A stretch of DNA of 64,000 nucleotides, from the NCBI RefSeq assembly GCF_002252705.1, contig NZ_NQLA01000007.1, forward strand, positions 1 through 64,000. The letters run 5' to 3'. Within the stretch, counting starts at the first letter, position 1; every line of letters begins with the position of its first letter. A program made the translations under genes and the position numbers. Positions 45,101 through 52,567 of this stretch are shown here, piece by piece. Under the pieces are notes generated by a model. That model did not search any database, was not told the origin of the DNA, and saw only the letters and a list, made by a program, of their open reading frames with translations. This DNA comes from Vulcanococcus limneticus LL (GTDB taxonomy: Bacteria > Cyanobacteriota > Cyanobacteriia > PCC-6307 > Cyanobiaceae).

Positions 45101-45356
45101 GGGCGGCGACGAGCTGGTGGTGGCGCTGATCGGCGTGAGGGGGCTGGTGGATGCGCTGGCCATCGCCGAGAAGATCCGCCGCACCGCCAACGAGCCGATC
45201 GCGGTGCTGGGCGAGCGTGTGAACGCCAGTCTCAGCATCGGTGTGACCCTGATCGAGCCCGGGGAGACTGTGGATGCGGTAATCGCCCGGGCCGACGCGG
45301 GCCTGTACGCCGCCAAGCAGCAGGGCCGTAACCGTGTGATCCCGATCAAGACCTGA
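42180..45356 (+). CDS. Multi-PAS diguanylate cyclase
   Basis: The product has 1058 residues from ATG 42180 (MSQRLRQEPMTLRLRAV). About seven PAS modules follow in series. Clear ones include GIVGVWDWDVPANVLSWDPV, HVYMKDRQGRYVYVNPPVVA, GTYVLRFEADGTPVFDFASR, SFFRRDAETLLACSWQELTH and VVMRLAEDGTVLWVSPSLTP, linked by helices ending in D-[IV]-T-E. The last ~170 residues are a GGDEF domain: DVLTGLLNRRQMLERL, LFCDLDHFKEINDQYGH, an inhibitory-site RTDD, and active loop ARMGGDELVVAL. The loop ends in Leu instead of Phe, a variant often still active. There is no EAL domain and no membrane helix, so it is a cytoplasmic c-di-GMP synthase, presumably sensing light, redox or ligands through its PAS array. Confidence 0.9.
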   Translation: MSQRLRQEPMTLRLRAVMDQLEQALVSVDDGSGRAEANAAAVRLLGLESAELPAQAVLAALENLARRAINRDATTPGAGEEPQLWRFSAAPTHLQVRCTPVHQPGFSGRVWVLDDVSVLMARNEYLEAANAAGIVGVWDWDVPANVLSWDPVMYRLYGRDPGDFGGAYQAWADAVHPQDRAYAEGEIQAALRGERQYAPRFRVIWPDGSVHHLQAVSHTTYDREGKPLRMLGVNYDLTEQVRIAEELAAQKALLDTVLGHIDAHVYMKDRQGRYVYVNPPVVAQFGRPIEQILGHTDLELLPPDEAETLTGGDAQVFEQGGTLTLEEHLRAPDGQVRLFHSEKLLLQRPGQDDCLIGFSKDVTEARRREAELEQLRHRTERLALDLTDHMPAGTYVLRFEADGTPVFDFASRRLLEMLGLELEALKADGNLPFQLLQPVDAPEMWARLLESYRRRQPFTWEGRLVVGHGPLWVSIEALPRSRQDGSVVLEGVVLDVTRRKRAERELVEANALFRQSMQNAAVGQCLCRPGTGDLLEVNPALCSFFRRDAETLLACSWQELTHPDDLEIDRALARELELGRLDTYRIRKRFLRPDGSLRWGDLSVSCIRNADGSVRVVLAQITDITEQIRTQEQLKEEQERLHTTIDSLIDPHLLLEPVRDVLGVIVDLRIADANRAALVEMGRTREKLLGRALLSLLPGIASTGLLDLARQAIEGGQPISLDEFHYPAHELAGGDVYLDVRMVQVVGNLSFTWRDVSERRRAAEQLARSEEDYRLLALNMLDVVMRLAEDGTVLWVSPSLTPMLGWTPEEWIGQNSTRFLVDGPDSEIYRNNLQRLQRGESVVARDRMYAKGGSIHWVESHLSSYRRSDGTIDGLVGTFRTVDREVIAEQQLQQEANSDVLTGLLNRRQMLERLSHFCGSRRQGEGRAALLFCDLDHFKEINDQYGHQAGDQVLQTQAERLRRCIRTDDLAARMGGDELVVALIGVRGLVDALAIAEKIRRTANEPIAVLGERVNASLSIGVTLIEPGETVDAVIARADAGLYAAKQQGRNRVIPIKT

Positions 45357-45384
45357 ACAGCGCCGCTGGACCAGCGCCGACGGA

Positions 45385-45606
45385 TCAGCGTGGCTGGGTG
45401 GCGGAGCCGCGGCGGCGGCCGCCATCACCTCGCAGATCCCTGGCCCGAGAGACCGACGGACGCACCAGACCGCTGGCGGTGCGGGCGGTGCCACCCTCAG
45501 CGGGCCGCTCGATTGGGTTGGCCTTGAGCTCGCTGCGCACCTGGTTCAGCAGCCGGAAGTGGCCGGTGGAGTTGTACTTGCGCAGCACGGCCGGATCCCA
45601 GGCCAT
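45385..45606 (-). CDS. Conserved cyanobacterial small protein, 73 aa
   Basis: Met 45606 begins MAWDPAVLRKYNSTGHFRLL, followed by NQVRSELKANPIERP and a basic, Gly/Arg-rich tail. I recall this N-terminal sequence as widely conserved in marine and freshwater picocyanobacteria, with no known function. The basic tail could bind nucleic acid. The open frame upstream to 45783 covers the promoter region of the peroxiredoxin gene and is unlikely to be translated. Confidence 0.7.
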   Translation of the reverse strand: MAWDPAVLRKYNSTGHFRLLNQVRSELKANPIERPAEGGTARTASGLVRPSVSRARDLRGDGGRRRGSATQPR

Positions 45607-45797
45607 CGGGGCTCTTGTTGCAGATGGACTCAGCCTATGGCCACGCCAGCTGGCGATGGATCCGTGATAAGTTGTTACAGCGTCAACTGGAAGTCGATCC
45701 GCCTTCGTGAAGCCTGCCAGCTGAGGCAGGTCGCTGGCCCCGCGGGGGTGTCGCGAAGAGGTGTTCCCGGTTCCGCAACCCATCCATCGTTCTCGCC

Positions 45798-46388
45798 ATG
45801 ACCCGGCTCGTCGGCCTGCAGGCCCCTGACTTCACCGCCACCGCCGTGGTGGATCAGGAGTTCAAGGAAGTGACCCTGTCCCAGTACCGCGGCAAGTACG
45901 TGGTGCTGTTCTTCTACCCGCTGGACTTCACCTTCGTGTGCCCCACGGAGATCACCGCTTTCTCCGACCGCTACAGCGACTTCTCCAGCCGCAACACCGA
46001 GGTGCTGGGCGTGTCGGTGGACAGCCAGTTCTCCCACCTGGCCTGGATCCAGACCGAACGCAAGAACGGGGGCATCGGCGACATCGCCTACCCCCTGGTG
46101 GCCGACCTCAAGAAGGACATCGCCCGGGCCTACGAGGTGCTGGATGAGGAAGCCGGCGTGGCCCTGCGCGGTCTGTTCATCATCGATCCCGATGGCGTGA
46201 TCGCCCACAGCACCATCAACAACCTGCCCGTGGGCCGCAGCGTCGACGAGACCCTGCGGGTGCTGCAGGCCTTCCAGTACATCCGCAGCAACCCCGACGA
46301 GGTGTGCCCCGCCAACTGGACCCCCGGCGAGAAGACCATGAAGCCCGATCCCGTGGGCAGCAAGGAGTTCTTCGCCGCCGTGAACTGA
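45798..46388 (+). CDS. 2-Cys peroxiredoxin
   Basis: This 196-residue thiol peroxidase reduces hydrogen peroxide and organic peroxides, recycled by thioredoxins in cyanobacteria. The peroxidatic Cys48 lies in [15 protein letters not shown] and the resolving Cys170 in [14 protein letters not shown]. The helix motif [15 protein letters not shown] and the end KEFFAAVN complete the typical 2-Cys form. A GGIGD loop ([15 protein letters not shown]) is present, and the C-terminus ends EFFAAVN rather than in a YF helix, so it may be a sensitive or robust variant. It is divergent from the 73-aa gene. Confidence 0.95.
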   Translation: MTRLVGLQAPDFTATAVVDQEFKEVTLSQYRGKYVVLFFYPLDFTFVCPTEITAFSDRYSDFSSRNTEVLGVSVDSQFSHLAWIQTERKNGGIGDIAYPLVADLKKDIARAYEVLDEEAGVALRGLFIIDPDGVIAHSTINNLPVGRSVDETLRVLQAFQYIRSNPDEVCPANWTPGEKTMKPDPVGSKEFFAAVN

Positions 46389-46450
46389 GCCACGGGCGAT
46401 TGAGGCCGAGCGGCCAAGCCAGGCACGCGAATAGCGCTGTGTCTGGCTCC

Positions 46451-46485
46451 AGCTGCCATCTTCTGCGCTCGCAGTAGATGGCAGC
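46451..46485. other. Strong hairpin downstream of the peroxiredoxin gene
   Basis: Perfect 11-bp arms AGCTGCCATCT (46451-46461) and AGATGGCAGCT (46475-46485) are extended inside by CTGC/GCAG. No T-run follows, so it is not a standard terminator. It may be an mRNA 3'-end stabiliser or a small structured RNA element. Confidence 0.65.
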
Positions 46486-46491
46486 TCGCTA

Positions 46492-46546
46492 TCCATGAAC
46501 TGGCTTGTCCATGAGCTGTCTGTTCATGCACCGGCTGTCCATGCAC
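46492..46546. repeat. Four imperfect ~15-bp tandem units (TCCATG...)
   Basis: Units begin TCCATGAACTGG, TCCATGAGCTGT, TTCATGCACCGG and TCCATGCACGCG, spaced 15-16 bases. They sit between the hairpin at 46451 and the terminator at 46552. Confidence 0.65.
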
Positions 46547-46551
46547 GCGAG

Positions 46552-46575
46552 GGGCCCCTGGAGGGCCCATTTTTT
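46552..46575 (+). terminator. Rho-independent terminator of the peroxiredoxin gene
   Basis: Stem GGGCCC / GGGCCC with loop CTGGA, then six T at 46570-46575. It lies about 165 bases after the stop, downstream of the hairpin and repeats. Confidence 0.75.
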
Positions 46576-46653
46576 ATGGGATCCAGCGCACCATTCCTGG
46601 GGTGCAGCCAGCTCCGTCTGTTTGCAAGCCGATGGATCCTTGGTCCTGGGCCC

Positions 46654-47715
46654 TCAGTCCAGCAGGGTGAGGGTGCCGGCCGTGGCATCGAGGCGGCAGC
46701 GGCGACCCAGGGGCAGGGCCAGATTCGGCCGGCCGTGGCCCACCGCCAGACCGCTCACCAGGGGCACCCCCAACAGGGCCAGGCGCTCCAGCAGGATCTC
46801 CTCCATGGAGAAGTCGCCGGGGAGGATATCGTCGCGGGCCCAGTCGAAGCGCCCCAGGCCGATGCCCCGCACGCCGCGCAGCAGGCCGGAGCTGCGCCAC
46901 TGGGTGAGCAGGCGGTCGATGCGGTAGGGAGCTTCGCCCGTGTCTTCGAGCACGAGCACACAGCCCTGCAGGGAGGGCAGCCAGGGGGTGCCGATCAGGG
47001 AGGTGGCGATGGTGAGGTTGCTCACCATCAGCGGACCCTCGGCCACAGCAGCCGCGTGGGAGTGACCCCCCTGGAGTCTGGTCCCGTGGCCCCGGCCCTG
47101 CAGGGGCGCCACCGCCTCGCCCCGCAGCAGGCCCGCCAGGCGACGCCACTGGGGCATGTCGCCACCGAACCAGCCGTGGATGGCCCCCAGGCTGCCCGCC
47201 GCCCGCTGGGCCAGCAACAGGGCGCTGCAATCGGAGAAGCCCACCGTCCAACGTGGCCCCGGCGGCACCTGAAATCCCTGCTCCAGCAGGCGGGTGCTGC
47301 CCCAGCCGGCACCCACGTAGAACAGGGCCTGAACGGCGCTGTCGGCCCAGGCGCGGCGCAGGGCATCAGCCCGCACAGCATCGGAGCCGGAAAACCAGCG
47401 CCAGCGGCCGAACAGCTCGCGGGGCGTCTGCAGGGTCCAGCCCTGCTCCTCGCACCGGAGCCGCAGCACGGCAAGGCCGTCGTCACCGGACTCCAACCAG
47501 GTGCCGGGGGCCAGGGCGGCAATGCGGCTGCCGGGAACCAAGGGTGCGGGCCAGCCAGCGGCAGAGGCGCCCCTGGGCGCAGCGAGAGCCAAGTCCACCG
47601 CCTGGGCTGCGCGATCGACGCCGGCCCCACGGGCGGAACCACTGGCCAGCCCTGGCCCGGTGACCAGGGCTGAACCCGTGCCCAGGGAGAGTCGCAGCAG
47701 CTCCCGGCGGCGCAT
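46654..47715 (-). CDS. LD-carboxypeptidase (peptidase S66 family), exported
   Basis: This 353-residue enzyme cleaves the L,D bond of muramoyl tetrapeptides in peptidoglycan recycling. A start of MRRRELLRLSLGTGSALVTG has a twin-arginine-like pattern followed by a hydrophobic stretch, so export through Tat is possible. Cytoplasmic LdcA lacks this. The catalytic Ser is in VGFSDCSALLL, Glu in VLVLEDTGEAPYRIDRLL and His in GLAVGHGRPNLALPLG, forming the S66 Ser-Glu-His triad. It is followed on the minus strand by nothing until the prx terminator and preceded by purQ only six bases away. Confidence 0.85.
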   Translation of the reverse strand: MRRRELLRLSLGTGSALVTGPGLASGSARGAGVDRAAQAVDLALAAPRGASAAGWPAPLVPGSRIAALAPGTWLESGDDGLAVLRLRCEEQGWTLQTPRELFGRWRWFSGSDAVRADALRRAWADSAVQALFYVGAGWGSTRLLEQGFQVPPGPRWTVGFSDCSALLLAQRAAGSLGAIHGWFGGDMPQWRRLAGLLRGEAVAPLQGRGHGTRLQGGHSHAAAVAEGPLMVSNLTIATSLIGTPWLPSLQGCVLVLEDTGEAPYRIDRLLTQWRSSGLLRGVRGIGLGRFDWARDDILPGDFSMEEILLERLALLGVPLVSGLAVGHGRPNLALPLGRRCRLDATAGTLTLLD

Positions 47716-47720
47716 CGGCC

Positions 47721-48374
47721 TCAGCCCAACAGGCTGGCCAGCAGTCGCCGCCCGTCGATACCGCCGGTGGTTGGATCACAGGCCCGCTCCGGGTGGGGCA
47801 TCAGGCCCAGCACGTTGCCAGCCCGGTTGGTGAGACCGGCCACGTCGCCCACCGAGCCATTGGGGTTGCGGCTGTAGCGGAGCACAACCTGGCCCCTGTC
47901 CTCCAGGGCCTGGAGCTGGTCGGGATCGATCTGATAGCGGCCCTCGCCGTGGGCGATCGGGAAGGTCACCTCCTCGCCGCTGGCGTAGCCCTGCAGCCAG
48001 GCACAGGCGCCCGGTTCCACCCGCAACCGGGCCGGTTCGCAGAGGAAGTGCAGCTTCTCGTTGCGGGTCAGGGCGCCCGGCAGCAGGCCCATCTCGGTGA
48101 GCACCTGGAAGCCGTTGCAGATGCCGAGCACCCGGCCGCCACGCTCGGCGAAGGTCGCCACCTCCTGGAGCACCGGAGCAAAGCGGGCGATGGCACCGCA
48201 GCGCAGATAGTCGCCGTAGCTGAAGCCGCCCGGGATCACCACGGCCTCGAGGCCGCTCAGGTCGCGCTCCTCATGCCAGAGGAAGCGGGTCTCGATGCCG
48301 AGGCAGCCCTGGGCCGCCCACTGCACGTCCCGGTCGCAGTTGGAACCGGGAAACACCACCACACCGAGGGTCAT
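47721..48374 (-). CDS. purQ: Phosphoribosylformylglycinamidine synthase, glutaminase subunit
   Basis: This 217-residue class I glutamine amidotransferase supplies ammonia to PurL. It has the start [15 protein letters not shown], oxyanion/nucleophile elbow [19 protein letters not shown] with the catalytic Cys, IAHGEGRY, and [12 protein letters not shown] carrying the catalytic His and Glu. It is two bases downstream of purS, so together they encode two parts of the PurSQL complex. PurL itself is not in the window. Confidence 0.96.
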   Translation of the reverse strand: MTLGVVVFPGSNCDRDVQWAAQGCLGIETRFLWHEERDLSGLEAVVIPGGFSYGDYLRCGAIARFAPVLQEVATFAERGGRVLGICNGFQVLTEMGLLPGALTRNEKLHFLCEPARLRVEPGACAWLQGYASGEEVTFPIAHGEGRYQIDPDQLQALEDRGQVVLRYSRNPNGSVGDVAGLTNRAGNVLGLMPHPERACDPTTGGIDGRRLLASLLG

Positions 48375-48376
48375 GC

Positions 48377-48643
48377 TCAGGCCTCGGGGGCGGGGTCGGC
48401 GAGCTCGAGGCTCCAGTCCTCGATCACGGGGTTGGCGAACAGGCGGTCGCTGAGCAACTCCAGACGCTCGCGGGCACTGGCCGCATCGGGGGCCTCCAGC
48501 TCCACCTCCACCGCCTTGCCGATGCGCAGCCGGGTCACGCCCTCCACGCCGAGGCGGGCGGCGGCGGCCCGGGTGGCCTCACCGGCGGGATCCAGAACCG
48601 AAGGCCTCAGCGAGACCAGCACGCGGGCGGAGAAACGGGGCAC
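48377..48643 (-). CDS. purS: Phosphoribosylformylglycinamidine synthase subunit PurS
   Basis: This 88-residue ferredoxin-like protein bridges PurQ and PurL. The start chosen is GTG 48643, giving [20 protein letters not shown]. The frame is open to 48757, but those residues precede the conserved first strand. Motifs are [15 protein letters not shown] and [15 protein letters not shown]. Its stop lies two bases from purQ, so the two genes form one unit. Confidence 0.92.
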   Translation of the reverse strand: MPRFSARVLVSLRPSVLDPAGEATRAAAARLGVEGVTRLRIGKAVEVELEAPDAASARERLELLSDRLFANPVIEDWSLELADPAPEA

Positions 48644-48734
48644 CTGAGCTGCACGAGGATTGTTAAATCTTGGCAGGCCGGGCCCCCTGCCCCCTTGCCG
48701 CTGATCAGGTTGGAGGTATCTCTCCGGGAGGGCC

Positions 48735-49172
48735 ATGGACGCCCGCCGCCCCGCCACCAGGCTGCATCAAGGCTGCTCAATCCCACGGGGATCCCGCCCG
48801 ACCAGCCTGCACCGGCTGGGCTCGAGTTCCGCTGGGCTGCGATGGCGCCGGCTCGGACTGCAGGCCCTGGCCCTCGCCGCTGCGGCCCAGACCCTGCTGC
48901 CGTCACCAGCCACGGCACAACAACAGCTACCGCTGGAATGCCGCCTCGGCGACGGGGCCTGGCGGGCCTGCACGATGACCATCGCCCGGGCGGGTGAGCA
49001 CTGGTGGCTGCAGGTGGGCAGCCGCCGGCTGGAGTTCCGCAGCGACGGCCGGGGATCCATCACCTTGAGCACCGGGGCAGGCCCCGGACGGTCGGTGATG
49101 CCGGCCTGGCAGCCGGATCGGGCCCTCTGCTGGGATGGGGTCTGCGCCCGCGGCGAGTTTCCCCTGGATTGA
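48735..49172 (+). CDS. Putative secreted protein, about 145 aa
   Basis: The first 48 residues are variable and basic. A signal-like segment, LGLQALALAAAAQTLLPSPA then TAQQQ, suggests export with cleavage after ATA. The mature part is about 80 residues of beta-strands: LPLECRLGDGAWRACTMTIA, WWLQVGSRRLEFRSDGRG and DRALCWDGVCARGEFPLD. It contains four cysteines likely to pair as two disulfides. The family is unknown. The start may lie further inside the frame. Confidence 0.55.
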   Translation: MDARRPATRLHQGCSIPRGSRPTSLHRLGSSSAGLRWRRLGLQALALAAAAQTLLPSPATAQQQLPLECRLGDGAWRACTMTIARAGEHWWLQVGSRRLEFRSDGRGSITLSTGAGPGRSVMPAWQPDRALCWDGVCARGEFPLD

Positions 49173-49234
49173 GGGCCGCACCGGAGTCGCCGTCTGCGGC
49201 CTCGCAGCTGCGGGGGGGCGCTCCGCCGCCGGCT

Positions 49235-50365
49235 TCAAGCCAGCAGGCCCTCCAGCGCCCGCTGCAGGGCCTGGCCATCGAGACTGAGGCCAAGGACAGC
49301 GAGCTCCAGGCCAGGGGCCTGGCGCTCGCTGGCGGCGGCGCTGCTGCGGGGATCGAACCAGCACTCCAGCCGCGGTCCCACGGCCTGGATCTGCAACGGC
49401 TGAACCTTGCCCGGCAGCCAGGCCCGTCCCTTCAGCCGCAGGATCGACTGCCCGATGATCTGCTGGCGCAGCTGCGCCTCCAACCGACTGCGCTCGAAGA
49501 CCCCATCGAGCCGCACCGCCGCCGACTGCATCGCCACATGGGTGTGGTCGTGGTGGTCGTGATCGGCGTGATCGTGGTGGTGATGGCCGTCGTGATGGTC
49601 GTCGTGATGGTGGCCGTCGTGGTGATCGTCGTGGCCGTCGTGATCGTGGGCGTGGGGTTCAGCGGCACCGCGATCCAGGCCCAGCAGCAGGGCAGCGGGC
49701 ACCTGGCCCCGCTCCATCGGCAGCACCGACACCCCCGGACGCAGCCGCTTCTCCAGCTCAGAGCGCAGCTCGGCCAGCCGCGGGGCGGCCACCTGGTCGG
49801 CCCTGCTCACCAGCACCAGATCAGCGGCCTGGAGCTGGTCGTCAAACAGATCCTCAATGGCGCTGAGGTGGTCAAGGCTGGGGTCAGCCTGCCGCTGGGC
49901 CTCCAGGGCCGAGGCATCACCCACCACGCTGCCAGCGGCCAGGGCCTCACCGTCCACCACCGTCACCACGCCGCTGACGCGGGTTCGGGTGCGGATCTCG
50001 GGCCACTGAAAGGCCTGAACCAGCGGGGCCGGCAGAGCCAGGCCGCTGGTCTCCACCACGATCCCGTCCAGCTGGTCGGCCCGCTGCAGCAGGGTCTGCA
50101 TGGTGGGGAGGAACTCGTCCTGCACGGTGCAGCAGAGGCAGCCGTTGGCCAGCTCCACCACGCGGCCATCGAGCTCCTCCTCGGGGCAGAAGCCGCAGCT
50201 GCGGATCAGATCGCCATCGATGCCCACCTCGCCGAACTCGTTCACGAGCACGGCCAGACGCAGGCCGCTGGTGAGCAGCAGATGGCGCAGCAGAGTGGAC
50301 TTGCCAGCGCCGAGGAAGCCCGTCACCACGGTGACCGGCAGGCGCGTCAGGGTTGGGGTGCTCAC
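49235..50365 (-). CDS. CobW/COG0523 metal-chaperone GTPase
   Basis: This 376-residue G3E GTPase has Walker A GFLGAGKST (16-24), NEFGEVGIDGDL, the metal-binding CLCC at 76-79 (NGCLCCTV), ETSGLALPAP and LVSRADQV in place of the usual NKxD. A loop at about 238-276 contains 21 histidines in 39 residues, a strong metal-binding store. The C-terminal CobW domain ends in RLKGRAWLPG and DPRS. These enzymes deliver Zn, Co or other metals. Here it is one base downstream of a HupE gene under a cobalamin riboswitch, which argues for cobalt. Confidence 0.9.
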   Translation of the reverse strand: MSTPTLTRLPVTVVTGFLGAGKSTLLRHLLLTSGLRLAVLVNEFGEVGIDGDLIRSCGFCPEEELDGRVVELANGCLCCTVQDEFLPTMQTLLQRADQLDGIVVETSGLALPAPLVQAFQWPEIRTRTRVSGVVTVVDGEALAAGSVVGDASALEAQRQADPSLDHLSAIEDLFDDQLQAADLVLVSRADQVAAPRLAELRSELEKRLRPGVSVLPMERGQVPAALLLGLDRGAAEPHAHDHDGHDDHHDGHHHDDHHDGHHHHDHADHDHHDHTHVAMQSAAVRLDGVFERSRLEAQLRQQIIGQSILRLKGRAWLPGKVQPLQIQAVGPRLECWFDPRSSAAASERQAPGLELAVLGLSLDGQALQRALEGLLA

Positions 50366-50366
50366 G

Positions 50367-50972
50367 TCAGGGCACCAGGGCGGTCCAGGAGAAGCTGGCG
50401 CCCACGCCGATCAGCACGCCGGCCGCCAGCCGCAGGTTGGCCGCACTGAGGCCGGCGGCCCAGCGCCGCACCAGGGTGAGCGAGCCGACCAGCAGCAGCC
50501 CCTGGCTGATCAACAGGCCCAGCAGATAGAAGCCGACCGATGTTGGCTCCCAGCCCAGCACCGCCTCGCTGAGCACATAGCCATGCAGCGCAAAGGCAGG
50601 CAGCAGCAAGGCGGCGGGCAGGCGACCCAGCTGCACCAGGCCCACCACCACGAGGGACAGGGCCACCAGCAGTTCGGCCCCGGGGAGTCCGGGCAGGACC
50701 AGGCCCAGCAGGGAGGCGGACAGACCCGTGGCGAGCAGGCCCAGCACCCAGCGGGTGGGGCGCTGCAGGCCGACCAGGCCCAGGGCCAGCAGGAACAGCA
50801 GATGATCGGGGCCGAGCAGCGGGTGCCCCAAACCGCTGAGCAGGCCGCTCAGGGGCGAAGGCGTGAGGTGGAAGAAACCCATCAGGTGATGGGCCGAGGC
50901 CGGCGCAGCAGCCAGCAGGGACAAGGCCGCGACTCCGAGGGAGAATGCCGCGCTGAGGCGAAGATTGGTCAT
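50367..50972 (-). CDS. HupE/UreJ-family membrane transporter, probable cobalt permease
   Basis: The product has about 201 residues from ATG 50972 (MTNLRLSAAFSLGVAAL). A cleavable signal-like segment ending ASAHHLMGF leaves an N-terminal His-rich metal ligand. The family core HPLLGPDHLLFLLALG follows, then about six helices, with a second His in LPAFALHGYVLSEAV. HupE/UreJ proteins carry nickel or cobalt. A cobalamin riboswitch upstream and the CobW chaperone one base downstream favour cobalt. The frame extends to 51059, but that part is the riboswitch itself. Confidence 0.85.
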   Translation of the reverse strand: MTNLRLSAAFSLGVAALSLLAAAPASAHHLMGFFHLTPSPLSGLLSGLGHPLLGPDHLLFLLALGLVGLQRPTRWVLGLLATGLSASLLGLVLPGLPGAELLVALSLVVVGLVQLGRLPAALLLPAFALHGYVLSEAVLGWEPTSVGFYLLGLLISQGLLLVGSLTLVRRWAAGLSAANLRLAAGVLIGVGASFSWTALVP

Positions 50973-51007
50973 CCGGAAAGCTGGTCCGCGCCAGGGATGG
51001 GGTGGGC

Positions 51008-51155
51008 TCCGGTGGGCGTTCTGACTTGGGACGCGGCCCCTGGGGGTGCGGCCCTTCACAGCTGCGGGACAGCGCCGGACTCGGCCCTTGGCAGATGCCA
51101 GAACCCCACCGGACTTTCCCCGTTACCTCCGCTGGCTGATCCCCAGCGGAACCGG
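51008..51155 (-). promoter_or_regulatory. Cobalamin (B12) riboswitch controlling hupE-cobW
   Basis: Read on the minus strand, the classical elements appear in order: GGGGAAAGTCCGGTG (51124-51110), GTCCGGCGCTGTCCCGCAGC (51080-51061), the B12-box form CTGTGA, and AGTCAGAACGCC (51026-51015). The spacing fits class I cobalamin riboswitches. The box lies about 40 bases upstream of the HupE ATG, so it could control translation. A possible -10, TAGATT, lies upstream at 51168-51163. In this class, B12 binding lowers expression of cobalt uptake genes. Confidence 0.85.
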
Positions 51156-51205
51156 AAGCCACAATCTAGGCGTGTCCCAGAGGCCCATTGGCAGGGCGCC
51201 GCCCC

Positions 51206-51778
51206 TCAGCGGCAGGCGAGAGAGTCGCGGGTGTCGGCACCGGTGCGGGGATTGGTGCCGCTGGCCCTGGCGCAGAGAGCCTTCTGCTGGGGCAGGTCGA
51301 GCACCGCATCGCTGAAATCGGCGCCCTCGATCTGGGCGTCCGTGAACTTGCTCTGCATCAACATGGCGTTACGCAGCACGGCCCCGGAGAGGTCGGCGCC
51401 GTCAAACCGACTGGCGAAGGCCACCACGTCGCCCAGGTCGGCGCCGCTCAGGTTGGCCTGCTGCAGGTTGGCGGTGTTGAACACGGCGCCGCGGAGGTCC
51501 GTGTCGCTCAGGTCGAAGCCCTGCAGGTTGGCCTTGAGGAACTCCTGCTTTTGCAGGTTGCGGCCGTGCATGTCGCTCTGGAGGTCCTGCAGGCTGCGCA
51601 GGCCGCGCAGTTCGGGGGCCGTGATCGCGGCAGCCGGCGCGACCGGGCCCAGCGCGGCGCCAAGCATGAGGGCCAGCGGCAGCAGCAGGGCGAACAGGCG
51701 GCGGACCAGGCGCGGGCGGACCAGACCCTGACCGGCCAGGAGCTGGGGAATCCGCGAACCGGCGAAGGGGGGCAGCAC
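51206..51778 (-). CDS. Exported pentapeptide-repeat protein
   Basis: The product is 190 residues. A basic start and long hydrophobic stretch (RLFALLLPLALMLGAALGP) end in APAAAI, a typical signal peptide. Then about 15 pentapeptide units of the A(D/N)LXX type (FLKANLQGFDLSDTDLRGAV, FNTANLQQANLSGADLGDVV, LSGAVLRNAM) form a right-handed beta helix. Two C-terminal cysteines may form a disulfide. Similar proteins in cyanobacteria are directed to the thylakoid lumen or periplasm. Their role is unknown. It faces the riboswitch operon with a small gap. Confidence 0.85.
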   Translation of the reverse strand: MLPPFAGSRIPQLLAGQGLVRPRLVRRLFALLLPLALMLGAALGPVAPAAAITAPELRGLRSLQDLQSDMHGRNLQKQEFLKANLQGFDLSDTDLRGAVFNTANLQQANLSGADLGDVVAFASRFDGADLSGAVLRNAMLMQSKFTDAQIEGADFSDAVLDLPQQKALCARASGTNPRTGADTRDSLACR

Positions 51779-51835
51779 CGCAGAACTAGCTTGGTCGGCT
51801 CAAGCTATGGCAGCGATCCACCGCAGCGCGACCCG

Positions 51836-52498
51836 ATGAGCATGTCCCTGAGGGTGGTTGTCCCCCCCCATCCCCTGATCGGCCACTGGCTCACCGTGCT
51901 GCGGGATCAGCAGACCCCACCGGCCCTGTTCGCCACCGCCATGGCCGAACTGGGCCGCTGGCTCACCTATGAGGCTGTGCGCGACTGGATCCCCCATCAG
52001 CGTGTGCCCGTGCAGACCCCCCTGGCCCTGACCGAGGGCACGGTGGTGGACGCCTCCGTGCCGATCCTGGCGGTGCCGATCCTGCGGGCCGGCCTGGGGC
52101 TGTGGGAGGGCGGCCGCATGGTGCTGCCCGCGGCCCAGGTGGCCCACATCGGCCTGGTGCGCGACGAGGCCACCGGCCAGGCCCACTGCTATCTGGACAA
52201 GCTGCCCGCCGTGATCCCGGCCAACGCGGGGGTGCTGGTGTTCGATCCGATGGTGGCCACCGGCGGCACCCTGCTGCAGGTGCTGGAGCGGCTGGAGGCC
52301 AGGGGGGTGAGCGGCCAGCGGCTGCGGGTGGTCAGCGCCCTGGCCGCCAGCCCGGGCCTGAAGGTCCTGGGGGAGCGCTTCGCGGACCTGACCCTCTACA
52401 CCGCCTGCATCGACGCCGAGCTGGACACCGCCTTCCGGATCGTGCCCGGTCTGGGCGATGCGGGCGATCGGCTCTACGGCACCGAGCCCAACAGCTGA
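51836..52498 (+). CDS. upp: Uracil phosphoribosyltransferase
   Basis: This 220-residue enzyme converts uracil and PRPP to UMP. Features are VPPHPLIGHWLTVLRD, VPILRAGLGLWEGG, the PRPP motif VLVFDPMVATGGTLL and the uracil-binding YTACIDAELDT. It ends LPGLGDAGDRLYGTE-like, normal for the family. ATG 51836 was chosen because the longer frame runs over the pentapeptide gene on the other strand. Confidence 0.95.
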   Translation: MSMSLRVVVPPHPLIGHWLTVLRDQQTPPALFATAMAELGRWLTYEAVRDWIPHQRVPVQTPLALTEGTVVDASVPILAVPILRAGLGLWEGGRMVLPAAQVAHIGLVRDEATGQAHCYLDKLPAVIPANAGVLVFDPMVATGGTLLQVLERLEARGVSGQRLRVVSALAASPGLKVLGERFADLTLYTACIDAELDTAFRIVPGLGDAGDRLYGTEPNS

Positions 52499-52567
52499 GG
52501 GCGAGTCCTGGCCCGCCGGGGCCGTGATCCCTAGGCTGAAGGTCAGTCCAGCCCAGTCCCGGCAGCG

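Noticed and set aside
51059-51162. N-terminal extension of the HupE gene
   Set aside because: This DNA carries the cobalamin riboswitch elements, and the translated residues are Arg/Pro-rich noise.
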